Source: Parabacteroides sp. (lineage in GTDB: Bacteria; Bacteroidota; Bacteroidia; Bacteroidales; Tannerellaceae). From it: a stretch of DNA of 23,610 nucleotides. This document shows positions 15,282 through 23,497 of the stretch, piece by piece (position 1 is the first letter of the stretch; each line of letters begins with the position of its first letter). Under the pieces are notes generated by a model. The model had not been told where the DNA came from. It made no database searches and saw only the letters and a program-made list of their open reading frames with translations. The stretch spans positions 1-23,610 of the forward strand of contig JAHHQS010000048.1 of assembly GCA_020026285.1 (NCBI GenBank), given 5' to 3'. The translations under genes were made by a program, and so were the position numbers.

Positions 15282-15436
15282 AAAAGAATAGTCTTTTTTG
15301 TGAAAATCGCTTGTATTTATATGATGTTTAAAGAAGTTGGGGATATTATTGAAGAAGGAATCGTTTGGTTTACATGAATCTTGATAATCGAAGTATATCT
15401 TTTCTTAATTTTAATTCAGCCAATAGGTTAATGTTT

Positions 15437-15444
15437 TATCTTTG
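15437..15444 (+). promoter_or_regulatory. Candidate -7 element for folP-cdaA
   Basis: TATCTTTG matches TAnnTTTG exactly, 20 bases before the folP start, so the leader would be short. No TTTG is visible at the -33 position. Confidence 0.6.
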
Positions 15445-15464
15445 TATAATAAATTAAAAGTACA

Positions 15465-16307
15465 ATGAATATTAAGACTTTAAATATAAAGGGAAAACTC
15501 GTCTCTTTAAAAGAACCGCTGATAATGGGAATCCTAAATATCACGCCAGATTCTTTTTATGCAGGAAGCAGAAAACAAACAGAATCAGATATTGCCGCAC
15601 AAATCGAAAAAATGCAGGAAGAGGGGGCAGCTATGCTTGATTTAGGAGGATATTCCTCTCGTCCGGATGCGGCAGAAGTAAGTGAAGAAGAGGAAATGCG
15701 TCGTTTGGAAGTGGCTCTGAAACTTATCAATCGGGACTATCCGGATGTTACAGTATCGATTGATACATTCCGTTCAGCTATTGCTCGTCGATGTGTTGAG
15801 GAATATGGGGCTGCTATTATCAATGATATCTCCGGAGGAGAACTGGATGACAAAATGTTTGAAACTGTGGCTCAATTGCGTGTTCCCTATATTATGATGC
15901 ATATGCGGGGAACGCCACAGACCATGCAGTCTTTGGTGGATTATAATAATGTTACAGCAGACATCATGAAGTATTTTTCTCAAAAGCTGGAGAAATTATT
16001 CCTGTTAGGTATGAACGATGTCATTCTTGATCCTGGATTCGGTTTCAGCAAAACCTTGTCTCAGAATTATGAACTGATGAGACATTTGTCTGATTTTGCA
16101 ATATTTGATTTGCCTCTGCTGGTTGGCATATCCAGAAAAAGTATGATTTATAAATTGTTGGGCTCTACTCCAGAAGAAAGTTTGAATGGAACAACCGTTT
16201 TGAATACATTTGCGTTATTGAATGGAGCAGATATCCTGAGAGTTCATGATGTTCGGGCTGCTGTTGAAGCTGTTCGTATTGTTCAACAATTGAAAGATAA
16301 AAAATAA
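15465..16307 (+). CDS. folP: Dihydropteroate synthase
   Basis: A 280-residue TIM-barrel enzyme joining p-aminobenzoate to the pterin diphosphate in folate synthesis, the sulfonamide target. Diagnostic motifs are MGILNITPDSFY (21-32, the first pterin loop), LDLGGYSSRPDA (the second loop; GGxSTRP in many homologues), VSIDTFRS, INDISGG, HMRGTPQTMQ and LDPGFGFSKTLSQNYELM. The length is typical. The cdaA start follows 6 bases after the stop, so the two are co-transcribed. Confidence 0.96.
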   Translation: MNIKTLNIKGKLVSLKEPLIMGILNITPDSFYAGSRKQTESDIAAQIEKMQEEGAAMLDLGGYSSRPDAAEVSEEEEMRRLEVALKLINRDYPDVTVSIDTFRSAIARRCVEEYGAAIINDISGGELDDKMFETVAQLRVPYIMMHMRGTPQTMQSLVDYNNVTADIMKYFSQKLEKLFLLGMNDVILDPGFGFSKTLSQNYELMRHLSDFAIFDLPLLVGISRKSMIYKLLGSTPEESLNGTTVLNTFALLNGADILRVHDVRAAVEAVRIVQQLKDKK

Positions 16308-16313
16308 GGAAAT

Positions 16314-17102
16314 ATGTGGTGGTTACATATTGGAATTAAGGATCTGATCGACATCCTGTTAGTTGCAGTAATTCTTTATCAGACATATAAGTTGATGAAG
16401 AGTTCCGGATCAATTGCCATTTTCAGTGGTGTTGTGTCGTTTGTCATTGTCTGGATTTTGGTTTCTCAGATTCTGGAGATGAGGTTGCTGGGAGCAATAC
16501 TTGATAAAGTGATCAGTGTCGGTGTGATTGTTTTGGTTGTACTGTTTCAAGATGAGATACGCCGTTTCCTTTTGGCTTTAGGCTCGAATAGAGGATGGAA
16601 ATTCTTCTCGAAATTATTTGCCAAACATCAGGAAGAAGGAGAAAACGATCAGAATTTTGTGGCACCGGTTGTATTGGCTTGTATGAATATGGCGAAGAAA
16701 AAGACCGGAGCCTTAATTTGTATCGAACAGGATGTGGATTTATCGGTATATGAACATACAGGAGAAATGTTTAATGCCGATGTAAATGCTCGATTAATAG
16801 AGAATATTTTCTTTAAAAACAGTCCGTTGCACGATGGAGCAATGATTATAGCGAATAATAGAATTCGGGCTGCCGGCTGTATTCTGCCAGTAGCACAAAA
16901 TGCTACTTTACCTAAAGAAATGGGACTTCGACATCGTTCGGGACTTGGCATGTCTTTTGAAACAGATGCTATTGTAATTATTGTTTCAGAAGAAAGAGGT
17001 AAAATATCTGTAGCGCATAAAGGAAATTTGAGTGTTAATATTTCTGGAGAGGAATTACAACAAATTCTTTCGGGAGAACGACAAGTTACTAATTATTGTT
17101 AA
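16314..17102 (+). CDS. cdaA: Diadenylate cyclase CdaA
   Basis: A 262-residue membrane-anchored enzyme that joins two ATP into cyclic di-AMP, a signal of turgor, potassium and wall status. Three N-terminal transmembrane helices lie near 10-26, 35-52 and 62-79, followed by the conserved FQDEIRRFLLALG (78-90). The DAC domain carries the catalytic DGA (174-176 in SPLHDGAMI) and RHR (206-208 in GLRHRSGLG), both intact. Folate gene folP lies immediately upstream. The usual Firmicutes partners CdaR and GlmM are not adjacent, so regulation of the cyclase cannot be read here. Confidence 0.95.
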   Translation: MWWLHIGIKDLIDILLVAVILYQTYKLMKSSGSIAIFSGVVSFVIVWILVSQILEMRLLGAILDKVISVGVIVLVVLFQDEIRRFLLALGSNRGWKFFSKLFAKHQEEGENDQNFVAPVVLACMNMAKKKTGALICIEQDVDLSVYEHTGEMFNADVNARLIENIFFKNSPLHDGAMIIANNRIRAAGCILPVAQNATLPKEMGLRHRSGLGMSFETDAIVIIVSEERGKISVAHKGNLSVNISGEELQQILSGERQVTNYC

Positions 17103-17144
17103 AAGTTCTGAAAGAAATAGGGAAAACGAAAAATATCATCCCTG

Positions 17145-17180
17145 TTTTGCTAACTCTATATTGCATTTTGCCTATTTTTG
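17145..17180 (+). promoter_or_regulatory. Candidate promoter of pta-ackA
   Basis: TATTTTTG (17173-17180) fits TAnnTTTG. A TTTTG at 17145-17149 lies 23 bases upstream, wider than ideal. The leader would be about 40 bases. The two genes downstream have highly biased codons, so a strong promoter is expected. Confidence 0.5.
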
Positions 17181-17228
17181 TAACATTAAAGAAAGAACAA
17201 TTATTAAATAATAATAAAATATTCTACG

Positions 17229-18242
17229 ATGGATTTAATGCAAGAAATTATTGCGCGTGCAAAAGCTGACAAGCAGCGCATCGTTCTTCCAGAAGGTACT
17301 GAAGAAAGAACATTAAAGGCAGCTGACCGTTTATTGGGCGATAAAGTGGCAGACATTGTTTTGATTGGTGATCCTGCCGAAATCAATAAATTGGCTGCAG
17401 AATTAGGATTGACTCATATTCAGGAGGCTACAATCGTAGATCCAAAGAACCACGCAAAGAAACAGGCATATGCTGATTTGTTGGTTCAATTGCGTCAGAA
17501 GAAAGGTATGACTCCTGAAAAGGCTGCAGTTTTGGTTGAAAATCCTTTGTATTTGGCTAGTTTGATGATTAAATCAGGTGATGCTGATGGCGAAATCGCT
17601 GGTGCTTTAAATACAACAGGAAATGTATTGCGTCCTGCATTACAGATTATTAAGACTGCTCCTGGAATGAGCTGCGTTTCTGGTGCAATCCTTATGTTTA
17701 CAAAAGCTCCTCAGTATGGTAAAGAAGGAGTTTTGGTATTTGCAGACTGTGCTGTTATGCCAAATCCAAACGCTCAGGAATTAGCAAGTATTGCTGTTGC
17801 TACTGCTGCTACTGCTAAAAATATTGCTGGTATGGATCCTGAAGTTGCTATGTTAAGCTTCTCAACTAAAGGTAGTGCTTCTCACGAAATGGTTGATAAA
17901 GTCGTTGAAGCAACTCGTCTTGTAAAAGAAATGGTTCCAGACTTGAAAGTTGATGGTGAATTGCAGGCTGATGCTGCTTTGGTAGAGAAGGTGGCAAATC
18001 AGAAAGCTCCAGGAAGTGATGTTGCAGGTCATGCAAATGTATTGGTATTCCCAACTCTTGAAGTAGGTAATATTGCTTATAAATTGGTTCAGCGTTTAGG
18101 TGGTGCAGAAGCTGTAGGTCCTATCTTGCAGGGTATGGCTGCTCCGGTTAACGATTTGTCTCGTGGCTGCTCTGTTGACGATATTTATAAGATGGTTTCT
18201 ATTACTTGTAACCAGGCTATCGGTTTAAAAGCTGCAAAATAA
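17229..18242 (+). CDS. pta: Phosphate acetyltransferase
   Basis: A 337-residue single-domain phosphotransacetylase interconverting acetyl-CoA and acetyl phosphate. It is the short form: only the catalytic PTA_PTB domain is present, without the regulatory N-terminal domains of E. coli Pta. Family blocks are RIVLPEGTEERTLKAADRL (about 18-36), VENPLYLASLMIKSGDADGEIAGA, MLSFSTKGSASHEMVDKV, VDGELQADAAL, NVLVFPTLEVGNIAYKLVQRLGGAEAVGPI and the C-terminal NDLSRGCSVDDIY. Start ATG 17229. AckA follows by 31 bases. Codons are strongly biased (GCT, GGT, CGT), implying high expression in acetate-forming fermentation. Confidence 0.97.
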   Translation: MDLMQEIIARAKADKQRIVLPEGTEERTLKAADRLLGDKVADIVLIGDPAEINKLAAELGLTHIQEATIVDPKNHAKKQAYADLLVQLRQKKGMTPEKAAVLVENPLYLASLMIKSGDADGEIAGALNTTGNVLRPALQIIKTAPGMSCVSGAILMFTKAPQYGKEGVLVFADCAVMPNPNAQELASIAVATAATAKNIAGMDPEVAMLSFSTKGSASHEMVDKVVEATRLVKEMVPDLKVDGELQADAALVEKVANQKAPGSDVAGHANVLVFPTLEVGNIAYKLVQRLGGAEAVGPILQGMAAPVNDLSRGCSVDDIYKMVSITCNQAIGLKAAK

Positions 18243-18273
18243 TCTAGAAGTTTAACAGATAAAAGATACAAAT

Positions 18274-19473
18274 ATGAAAGTATTAGTTTTGAATTGCGGT
18301 AGTAGTTCTATCAAATATAAATTGTTCAATATGACTACGGGCGAAGTTATGGCTCAGGGTGGTATTGAAAAAGTAGGTTTGCCAGGTGCTTTCTTGAAGC
18401 TGACTGATAAAGACGGAAAGAAAGTTAAACTTGAAAAAGATATTCCAGATCATCAGGTGGGTATTCAGTTTATCTTGAGTGTTCTTACAGATGATACTTA
18501 TGGTTGTATCAAAGATTTCAAGGAAATTGATGCTGTTGGCCACCGTGTAGTACATGGAGGAGAAAAATTTGCTTCAAGTGTATTGTTGACTAAAGAAGTA
18601 TTAGACAAGGTTGTTGAATGTTCTGATTTAGCTCCACTGCATAATCCTGCAAACTTGAAAGGTATCGCTGCCATGGAAGCTTTGATCCCAGGTATTCCTC
18701 AGGTAGGTGTATTTGATACTGCTTTCCATCAGACAATGCCTGCCAAGGCTTATATGTATGGTTTGCCTTACGAATTATATACTAAATATGGTGTCCGTCG
18801 TTATGGCTTCCACGGAACAAGTCATCGTTATGTTTCTAAACGTGCTTGCGAGATCTTAGGTGTTAAATACGAAGATCAGAAGATTATCACAGCTCATGTT
18901 GGTAATGGTGGTTCAATTGCTGCTATTATGAATGGTAAATGTATCGATACTTCAATGGGATTGACTCCAACAGAAGGTTTGTTGATGGGTACTCGTTGTG
19001 GTGATTTGGATGCTGGTGCTATTCCTTTCATCATGGAAAAAGAAGGTTTGGATGCTGCTGGCTTATCTAACTTGATTAACAAGAAGAGTGGTGTTGCTGG
19101 TTTGGTAGAAGGTTCTTCTGATATGCGTGATTTGGAAGATGCTGTAGCTAAAGGTGACGAACGTGCTATCATGACTTTGGATATTTATAACTATCGTATC
19201 AAGAAATACATCGGCGCTTATGCTGCTGCAATGAATGGTTGTGATATCTTGGTTTGGACAGGTGGTGTTGGTGAAAACCAATGGTCAACTCGTGCTGCTG
19301 TTTGTAAAGATATGGAATACATGGGTATGAAGATCGATTTGGAAAAGAACGATGGCATGCGTGGTGAAGAAATGGTTATCAGTACTCCTGATAGTAAGGT
19401 AACTATTATTGTTGTTCCTACAGATGAAGAGTTCATGATCGCTTCAGATACAATGGAAATCTTGAATAAATAA
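18274..19473 (+). CDS. ackA: Acetate kinase
   Basis: A 399-residue ASKHA-fold kinase that makes ATP and acetate from acetyl phosphate, the energy-yielding end of the pathway begun by Pta. The N-terminal NCGSSSIKYKLF (7-18) is the first phosphate loop. AVGHRVVHGG, VFDTAFHQTMP, RRYGFHGTSHRYVS and TAHVGNGGSIAAI are the substrate and nucleotide motifs, and GGVGENQWSTR lies near the C-terminus. The length is normal and no motif is missing. It closes a two-gene operon with a very clear terminator. Codon use is as biased as in pta. Confidence 0.98.
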   Translation: MKVLVLNCGSSSIKYKLFNMTTGEVMAQGGIEKVGLPGAFLKLTDKDGKKVKLEKDIPDHQVGIQFILSVLTDDTYGCIKDFKEIDAVGHRVVHGGEKFASSVLLTKEVLDKVVECSDLAPLHNPANLKGIAAMEALIPGIPQVGVFDTAFHQTMPAKAYMYGLPYELYTKYGVRRYGFHGTSHRYVSKRACEILGVKYEDQKIITAHVGNGGSIAAIMNGKCIDTSMGLTPTEGLLMGTRCGDLDAGAIPFIMEKEGLDAAGLSNLINKKSGVAGLVEGSSDMRDLEDAVAKGDERAIMTLDIYNYRIKKYIGAYAAAMNGCDILVWTGGVGENQWSTRAAVCKDMEYMGMKIDLEKNDGMRGEEMVISTPDSKVTIIVVPTDEEFMIASDTMEILNK

Positions 19474-19528
19474 TTTTATTTATACTTTTAACCCTCACAG
19501 CTTACACAAAACATTTAAGTGAGTGTTT

Positions 19529-19562
19529 AACTGCCCCGACATCGGTTGGGGCAGTTTTTTTA
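19529..19562 (+). terminator. Strong terminator after ackA
   Basis: A 9-bp GC-rich stem AACTGCCCC (19529-19537) / GGGGCAGTT (19548-19556) is followed by a run of Ts to 19561. Confidence 0.92.
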
Positions 19563-19598
19563 TGTTTTTATTTATGATATAGAAGGGGTGAAGAAAAG

Positions 19599-19645
19599 AA
19601 GCCGGTCATCTATATTATATGAATGATAGATAACCGGCTTTATTT
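19599..19645. terminator. Terminator of the GH31 operon, possibly bidirectional
   Basis: An inverted repeat AAGCCGGT-C-ATCTAT (19599-19613) / ATAGAT-A-ACCGGCTT (19626-19640) has one mismatch in 15 pairs. T-rich sequence follows on the minus strand (TTCTTTTCTT) and, more weakly, on the plus strand (TTTATTT). It lies 40 bases beyond the GH31 stop. Confidence 0.75.
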
Positions 19646-19680
19646 ATGAAATGATTTTGTTGAACAAAATGACTAGAGAT

Positions 19681-21831
19681 TTATTCTGTCATAAATTTAA
19701 AGTTAAATCCATTGTATGACCAAGATTCTTTTCCTTCCGGAATTTCAGCTTTTCCTGTTTTATTACCGGAAGCATCAACATTTACTTTCAAGGCTATACG
19801 GATATATTCTCCTTTTTCGTAATCGAAGGTTTCGCCATCATCGTCATATAAATTGAATGTAGAAGGTTTTTCTCCGTAATGACGAACTTCCAAAGGATAT
19901 TTCTTGCCATCGATCTTATTGATAGCAGGCCATAAAGGAACTATTCCTCCATCTTTTACATATACCGGAATTTTATCCAATCCAGATTTAACTGTAATAA
20001 CTTCTCCTTCACCAGCCAGTTTACCGGTATAGAAATCGTACCATTTTCCTTGTGGAAGAATTACCTGACGTTCTGTCTCTCCTGCAAATAACGGAGCAAC
20101 CAATAAGTTGTCACCAACCATAAACTGATCCTTGACTTCCTTGCGAACAGCCATTGCATACGGATTTTCTGTTGCATCCAATTTTCCTTTTTCTTCTTTT
20201 GCTTCAGCCATATAACCAGGAACAAGATTCATGGCTCTCGTTGGAGGAGTTCCATAGAAAGCATAATCGGCATACGTTGTATAAAGATATGGAATCAATT
20301 GCATACGAAGTTTGGCAACATCATTTACTTGTCTGGTTACATCAGGGAAAGACCATGGCTTTGTTCCATCGGCCCAGGCATTTAGCATAGCCAATGGAGA
20401 GAAACATACCGTCTGCATTCGGCGTAACCACTCCTCTGAACTCTTGGAAGCACGAACTTCCGGAGTCCAAAGGACTCCAATAAATGAACTGTTAATCAAA
20501 GCAGTAATAAAGTCGCGATGATTATAGTAGTCATTATAAATAACGTAAGGGAATGAAGAAGTTCCTGCATTTCCGGCACGAACTAATCCGTAAGTTCTCT
20601 TGTTTTCGGCACGATACATCCGAGTTGTAACATCCTGCATTAAAGAACCATAAATCTGTCGCATCTGTTCAGCACTATTTCCAGAAGGAAATTTAGCAAC
20701 ATCAGGCCATAACCACGAATCGACGCCATCGTTTTCATCCATCTTATAACCACTGATTCCCTTATTAACCTGGAACTTCTTGAAATGATCGGTCATTATT
20801 TTCTGAACTTCCGGCATAGAATAATCAGGAACGATGCCACACCACACCGTGTGTGTCGCTGTGTAAGGTTCTATCTTGTTATATAATTCTCCATCAGGTG
20901 AAACATACGCATTGATCCACACATTTGTTTTTATATGTTTCTTATTTAAAGCATCAATGAACTGTTCCGGTTGAGGAAAACGACCTTTATCCCATTCGTA
21001 TGTACAAGGATAAGCCTTTGACTGCCATCCGGGTTCAAGACCTAATACGCTTAAAGGGAAATCTCTTTTTTCAAATTCTTCAACTTCCTTAGCTACATCT
21101 TTATCAGAGAACAAAGTAGGAACACGATGCCAGAAGCCTAATCCCCATTTGGGAGGAAGAACACCTCCTCCATTATAAAGATTGAAACGGCGTACAACAT
21201 CTAACATGGTTGGTCCGGCAAACAGAACGACTTCAACACCTTCTGCCGGAACAAGAAATTCCAGATTGTCAGAATAAGGTTGGGCGGCCCATGAACGATC
21301 CGTATTTCTATCTCTGATAACGGGAGGATTCTTACTATCTTTCCGGACACTGGTCCCGCACCATACGTCAATATAACGGGCACTATTGATTAAGGCTCCA
21401 TAACCTCGAGATGAAACAAAGAATGGAACTGGTGCATGATTTCGTCCGTTATCGTTTCCTCCATAATGGTCAACGTGCAGACGCATGATACGTCCACGTT
21501 GTTCAACTGTTTTGAAGTTTAAACCTAATCCAAAGATTTTTTCATCCTTCTCTAGAGGAAAACGAATATATGTTTTACCATCAACTTGTTCGAAGCTGAT
21601 ATCATCCATTGTAATAGGTAAATCTGCTGTTCCCATCCGATTGATGGTTTCAAATTTAGGAGTTATTTTCAACTCACTTAACAGATTGACTTTTTCCGGT
21701 TTTCCGGAAGAAACGTGCCAGATTCCCTCTGCTTGTTTCTCACATTTAGGAGTAGTGTTTATCTCTTGATGGCCTTCAGTACAAGCTGATAAAAGAAAAG
21801 CACTGAATGTACATAATAAAATGTTCTTCAT
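19681..21831 (-). CDS. Glycoside hydrolase family 31 lipoprotein
   Basis: A 716-residue surface or periplasmic lipoprotein. The signal peptide ends in the lipobox LLSAC with Cys17 as the lipidated residue. An N-terminal beta-sandwich (about 40-225, FGLGLNFKTVEQRGR) leads to a GH31 TIM barrel (about 225-560; PKWGLGFWHRV, VLGLEPGWQ, YEWDKGRFP). A C-terminal beta domain follows (FMVGDNLLVAPLF, YVKDGGIVPLWP, YDDDGETF). By position the nucleophile should be D365 in GYKMDENDG and the acid/base D434 in IYNDYYNHRDF. These motifs differ from the classical WNDMNE and GD...W forms of alpha-glucosidases, so the sugar may be galactose, GalNAc, xylose or another alpha-glycoside. It is 28 bases after the next gene in an apparent operon. 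Confidence 0.9.
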   Translation of the reverse strand: MKNILLCTFSAFLLSACTEGHQEINTTPKCEKQAEGIWHVSSGKPEKVNLLSELKITPKFETINRMGTADLPITMDDISFEQVDGKTYIRFPLEKDEKIFGLGLNFKTVEQRGRIMRLHVDHYGGNDNGRNHAPVPFFVSSRGYGALINSARYIDVWCGTSVRKDSKNPPVIRDRNTDRSWAAQPYSDNLEFLVPAEGVEVVLFAGPTMLDVVRRFNLYNGGGVLPPKWGLGFWHRVPTLFSDKDVAKEVEEFEKRDFPLSVLGLEPGWQSKAYPCTYEWDKGRFPQPEQFIDALNKKHIKTNVWINAYVSPDGELYNKIEPYTATHTVWCGIVPDYSMPEVQKIMTDHFKKFQVNKGISGYKMDENDGVDSWLWPDVAKFPSGNSAEQMRQIYGSLMQDVTTRMYRAENKRTYGLVRAGNAGTSSFPYVIYNDYYNHRDFITALINSSFIGVLWTPEVRASKSSEEWLRRMQTVCFSPLAMLNAWADGTKPWSFPDVTRQVNDVAKLRMQLIPYLYTTYADYAFYGTPPTRAMNLVPGYMAEAKEEKGKLDATENPYAMAVRKEVKDQFMVGDNLLVAPLFAGETERQVILPQGKWYDFYTGKLAGEGEVITVKSGLDKIPVYVKDGGIVPLWPAINKIDGKKYPLEVRHYGEKPSTFNLYDDDGETFDYEKGEYIRIALKVNVDASGNKTGKAEIPEGKESWSYNGFNFKFMTE

Positions 21832-21859
21832 TATTTAGTATTTTGAGGTTTATAATTCT

Positions 21860-23371
21860 TTATTTGATTGAAACCTTGATTTGTTCACCAGGTTCTAAAT
21901 TTAATAAACAAACAGTATAGGTTACTCCGTATTTTTTTATTTGTCTACCACTGTGTCTTTCTCCATTTACAAGTAAATGTCTGTGAGTCCCTATAAAGCC
22001 AACTTCCCATTTTAAAGGAGATCTTCCGGATTCATATTTTAAAATGGAAGATTCCAATCCGTTATGTTGGATAGAGAATAAAGATTCTCCCATCCTTATA
22101 TTTTTAATCTCAAGCATCTCTATATCTTTGGGAAGAAGAGAGGCCGTTGAGACCTTGTTTTCAAAAGCTTTAGGTTCGACTCCAGCCAGATTCTCAATGG
22201 TATTTGAAATCAAGACATACGAAACTTCTGGATAATTACCATTCTTGTCTGTCAGATCCCCGGCTACATGACTATTATTGATTGTTGTCAGAATATGTTT
22301 CATCCATTTCCATCCTTCTTCATTTCGACTATATTGAAAGAATACTTCTGGAACATACGAAATAGCTTCTATATTATCAGGAATATCTTCTTTAGAATCC
22401 AGACGTTCACTGATAAAGTCTAGATAATTTTTTGTTCGTTCAGATGATTCATCTACAATACCTTTCATTGGCATAAACCAGGAATTTTCTTTTCCCCATC
22501 CACTGACAGCTTTTTGATTGGTCGAATATCCTCTATTATATGTTGTAGTACCTTTTATACCCCATTCAGTATTGAAATAGTTTTTCAATGATGAGGCTTT
22601 CTTTGAGAAAAACTTTGAAAGTTGTTTTTCTCCACGTAATTGTGCCATTTCAGAAAAGGCAACAAAAGCTGCATATTGAGTGGCAATACCATCTCCTGCT
22701 TCAAATAAGGGGGTGTCAGCCTGTTCGTTATAGGTCGCAGTTCCTTTGAATATATTCCCTTCTCCAGTTCCTTCTGCCACACCGTTTGGTATTTTTGTAT
22801 CGTGAAGAGTGATGAAGTCCGTTACAGCTTTTGTGTAATAGTTCCATAAAACAGGATCGTCCAAATAACGTTTATCGGCAGTCCAACAATATAATTTATA
22901 AGCTTTTTCTACCAATTCAAAAGTAGCAGGTACTTCTCTTACAAAGTTATCATCACCTCTATAGTCCAGATTAAAAGGAGTTCCATCAAAATTAATGGCC
23001 CACAGAGGATACCATTTACGAGAAAAGTTTGCGGAGGCTGCAAATGATTTCATCATTGTAAAATTCTCCACATCTAATCCTAATAAATGAGCACCAGAGA
23101 TTTGATGACAGAAATCGCGGGAATAAAAAGCCGTTCTTAATGGATAACCAGCCCAATATACCGGTTGATAAGCTCTTGTTATATATGGTTTATCTTGTTC
23201 GGAACGATTTACCGGTCCGGTTTGGCCAGTAACAACGAAAGAGCGGGCCTTTGTTTTGGCCCACTCAAAGCTTTTCTCTAAATCTTTGTTTGAAGAATTT
23301 ATATGAATATCTTGTGCAGATAAAACTGTTGTACTTAAGAATAAACTTATAAGTGAAATTAATGTTTTCAT
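21860..23371 (-). CDS. Secreted protein resembling six-hairpin (alpha/alpha)6-barrel glycosidases
   Basis: A 503-residue exported protein with a signal peptide (about 1-19, cleavage near LSA-QDI). The middle (about 60-400) alternates helices and conserved aromatic/acidic blocks: YWAGYPLRTAFYSRDFCHQ (72-90), WAINFDGTPFNLDYRGDDNF (124-143), GVAEGTGEGNIF (197-208), ENSWFMPMKGIVDES (295-309) and NYPEVSYVLISNTIENLAG (379-397). These suggest an (alpha/alpha)6 barrel; D86, E200, E204 and E382 are the kind of acids that could be catalytic. The last 90 residues look like a beta domain (KWEVGFIGTHRHLLVNG). I do not recognise the CAZy family. Pairing with GH31 implies a role in glycan breakdown. It lies 28 bases before GH31. 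Confidence 0.6.
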   Translation of the reverse strand: MKTLISLISLFLSTTVLSAQDIHINSSNKDLEKSFEWAKTKARSFVVTGQTGPVNRSEQDKPYITRAYQPVYWAGYPLRTAFYSRDFCHQISGAHLLGLDVENFTMMKSFAASANFSRKWYPLWAINFDGTPFNLDYRGDDNFVREVPATFELVEKAYKLYCWTADKRYLDDPVLWNYYTKAVTDFITLHDTKIPNGVAEGTGEGNIFKGTATYNEQADTPLFEAGDGIATQYAAFVAFSEMAQLRGEKQLSKFFSKKASSLKNYFNTEWGIKGTTTYNRGYSTNQKAVSGWGKENSWFMPMKGIVDESSERTKNYLDFISERLDSKEDIPDNIEAISYVPEVFFQYSRNEEGWKWMKHILTTINNSHVAGDLTDKNGNYPEVSYVLISNTIENLAGVEPKAFENKVSTASLLPKDIEMLEIKNIRMGESLFSIQHNGLESSILKYESGRSPLKWEVGFIGTHRHLLVNGERHSGRQIKKYGVTYTVCLLNLEPGEQIKVSIK

Positions 23372-23457
23372 GACTCCCGTTTATGTTGTAGAAAAGTTTT
23401 TTCAACAAAACGAAGATAGTTTAAAAGTCTTTAAGTACAAAATGTCAATACACTCTA

Positions 23458-23477
23458 TTGTATAATTGTTTATACAA
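23458..23477. promoter_or_regulatory. Perfect 8-bp inverted repeat upstream of the glycosidase operon
   Basis: TTGTATAA (23458-23465) and TTATACAA (23470-23477) form a perfect dyad with a 4-base gap, 87 bases before the start of the 503-residue protein gene and 21 bases past the stop of the preceding gene. No T run follows on the minus strand, so an operator is likelier than a terminator. No exact TAnnTTTG promoter was found in this gap. Confidence 0.4.
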
Positions 23478-23497
23478 AAATGGAATCCATGTATGAT

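Larger units (their letters stand above)
14982..15464. other. Long AT-rich intergenic region between the CobW-like gene and folP
   Basis: This 483-base gap is the longest without a gene in the window. It holds a -7 element for each flanking gene (15030-15037 minus, 15437-15444 plus) and a 66-bp array of three palindromes (15216-15281). Between them I see only tiny open frames: 24 codons from 15150, and 18 codons beginning MMFKEVGDIIEEG near 15321. Neither has enough support to call a gene. I see no tRNA, transposase remnant or clear terminator. Confidence 0.7.

Noticed and set aside
15321..15377. Short open frame beginning MMFKEVGDIIEEG in the long intergenic region
   Set aside because: Only 18 codons, no promoter at a suitable distance, and no evidence of conservation. 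It is within chance expectation.
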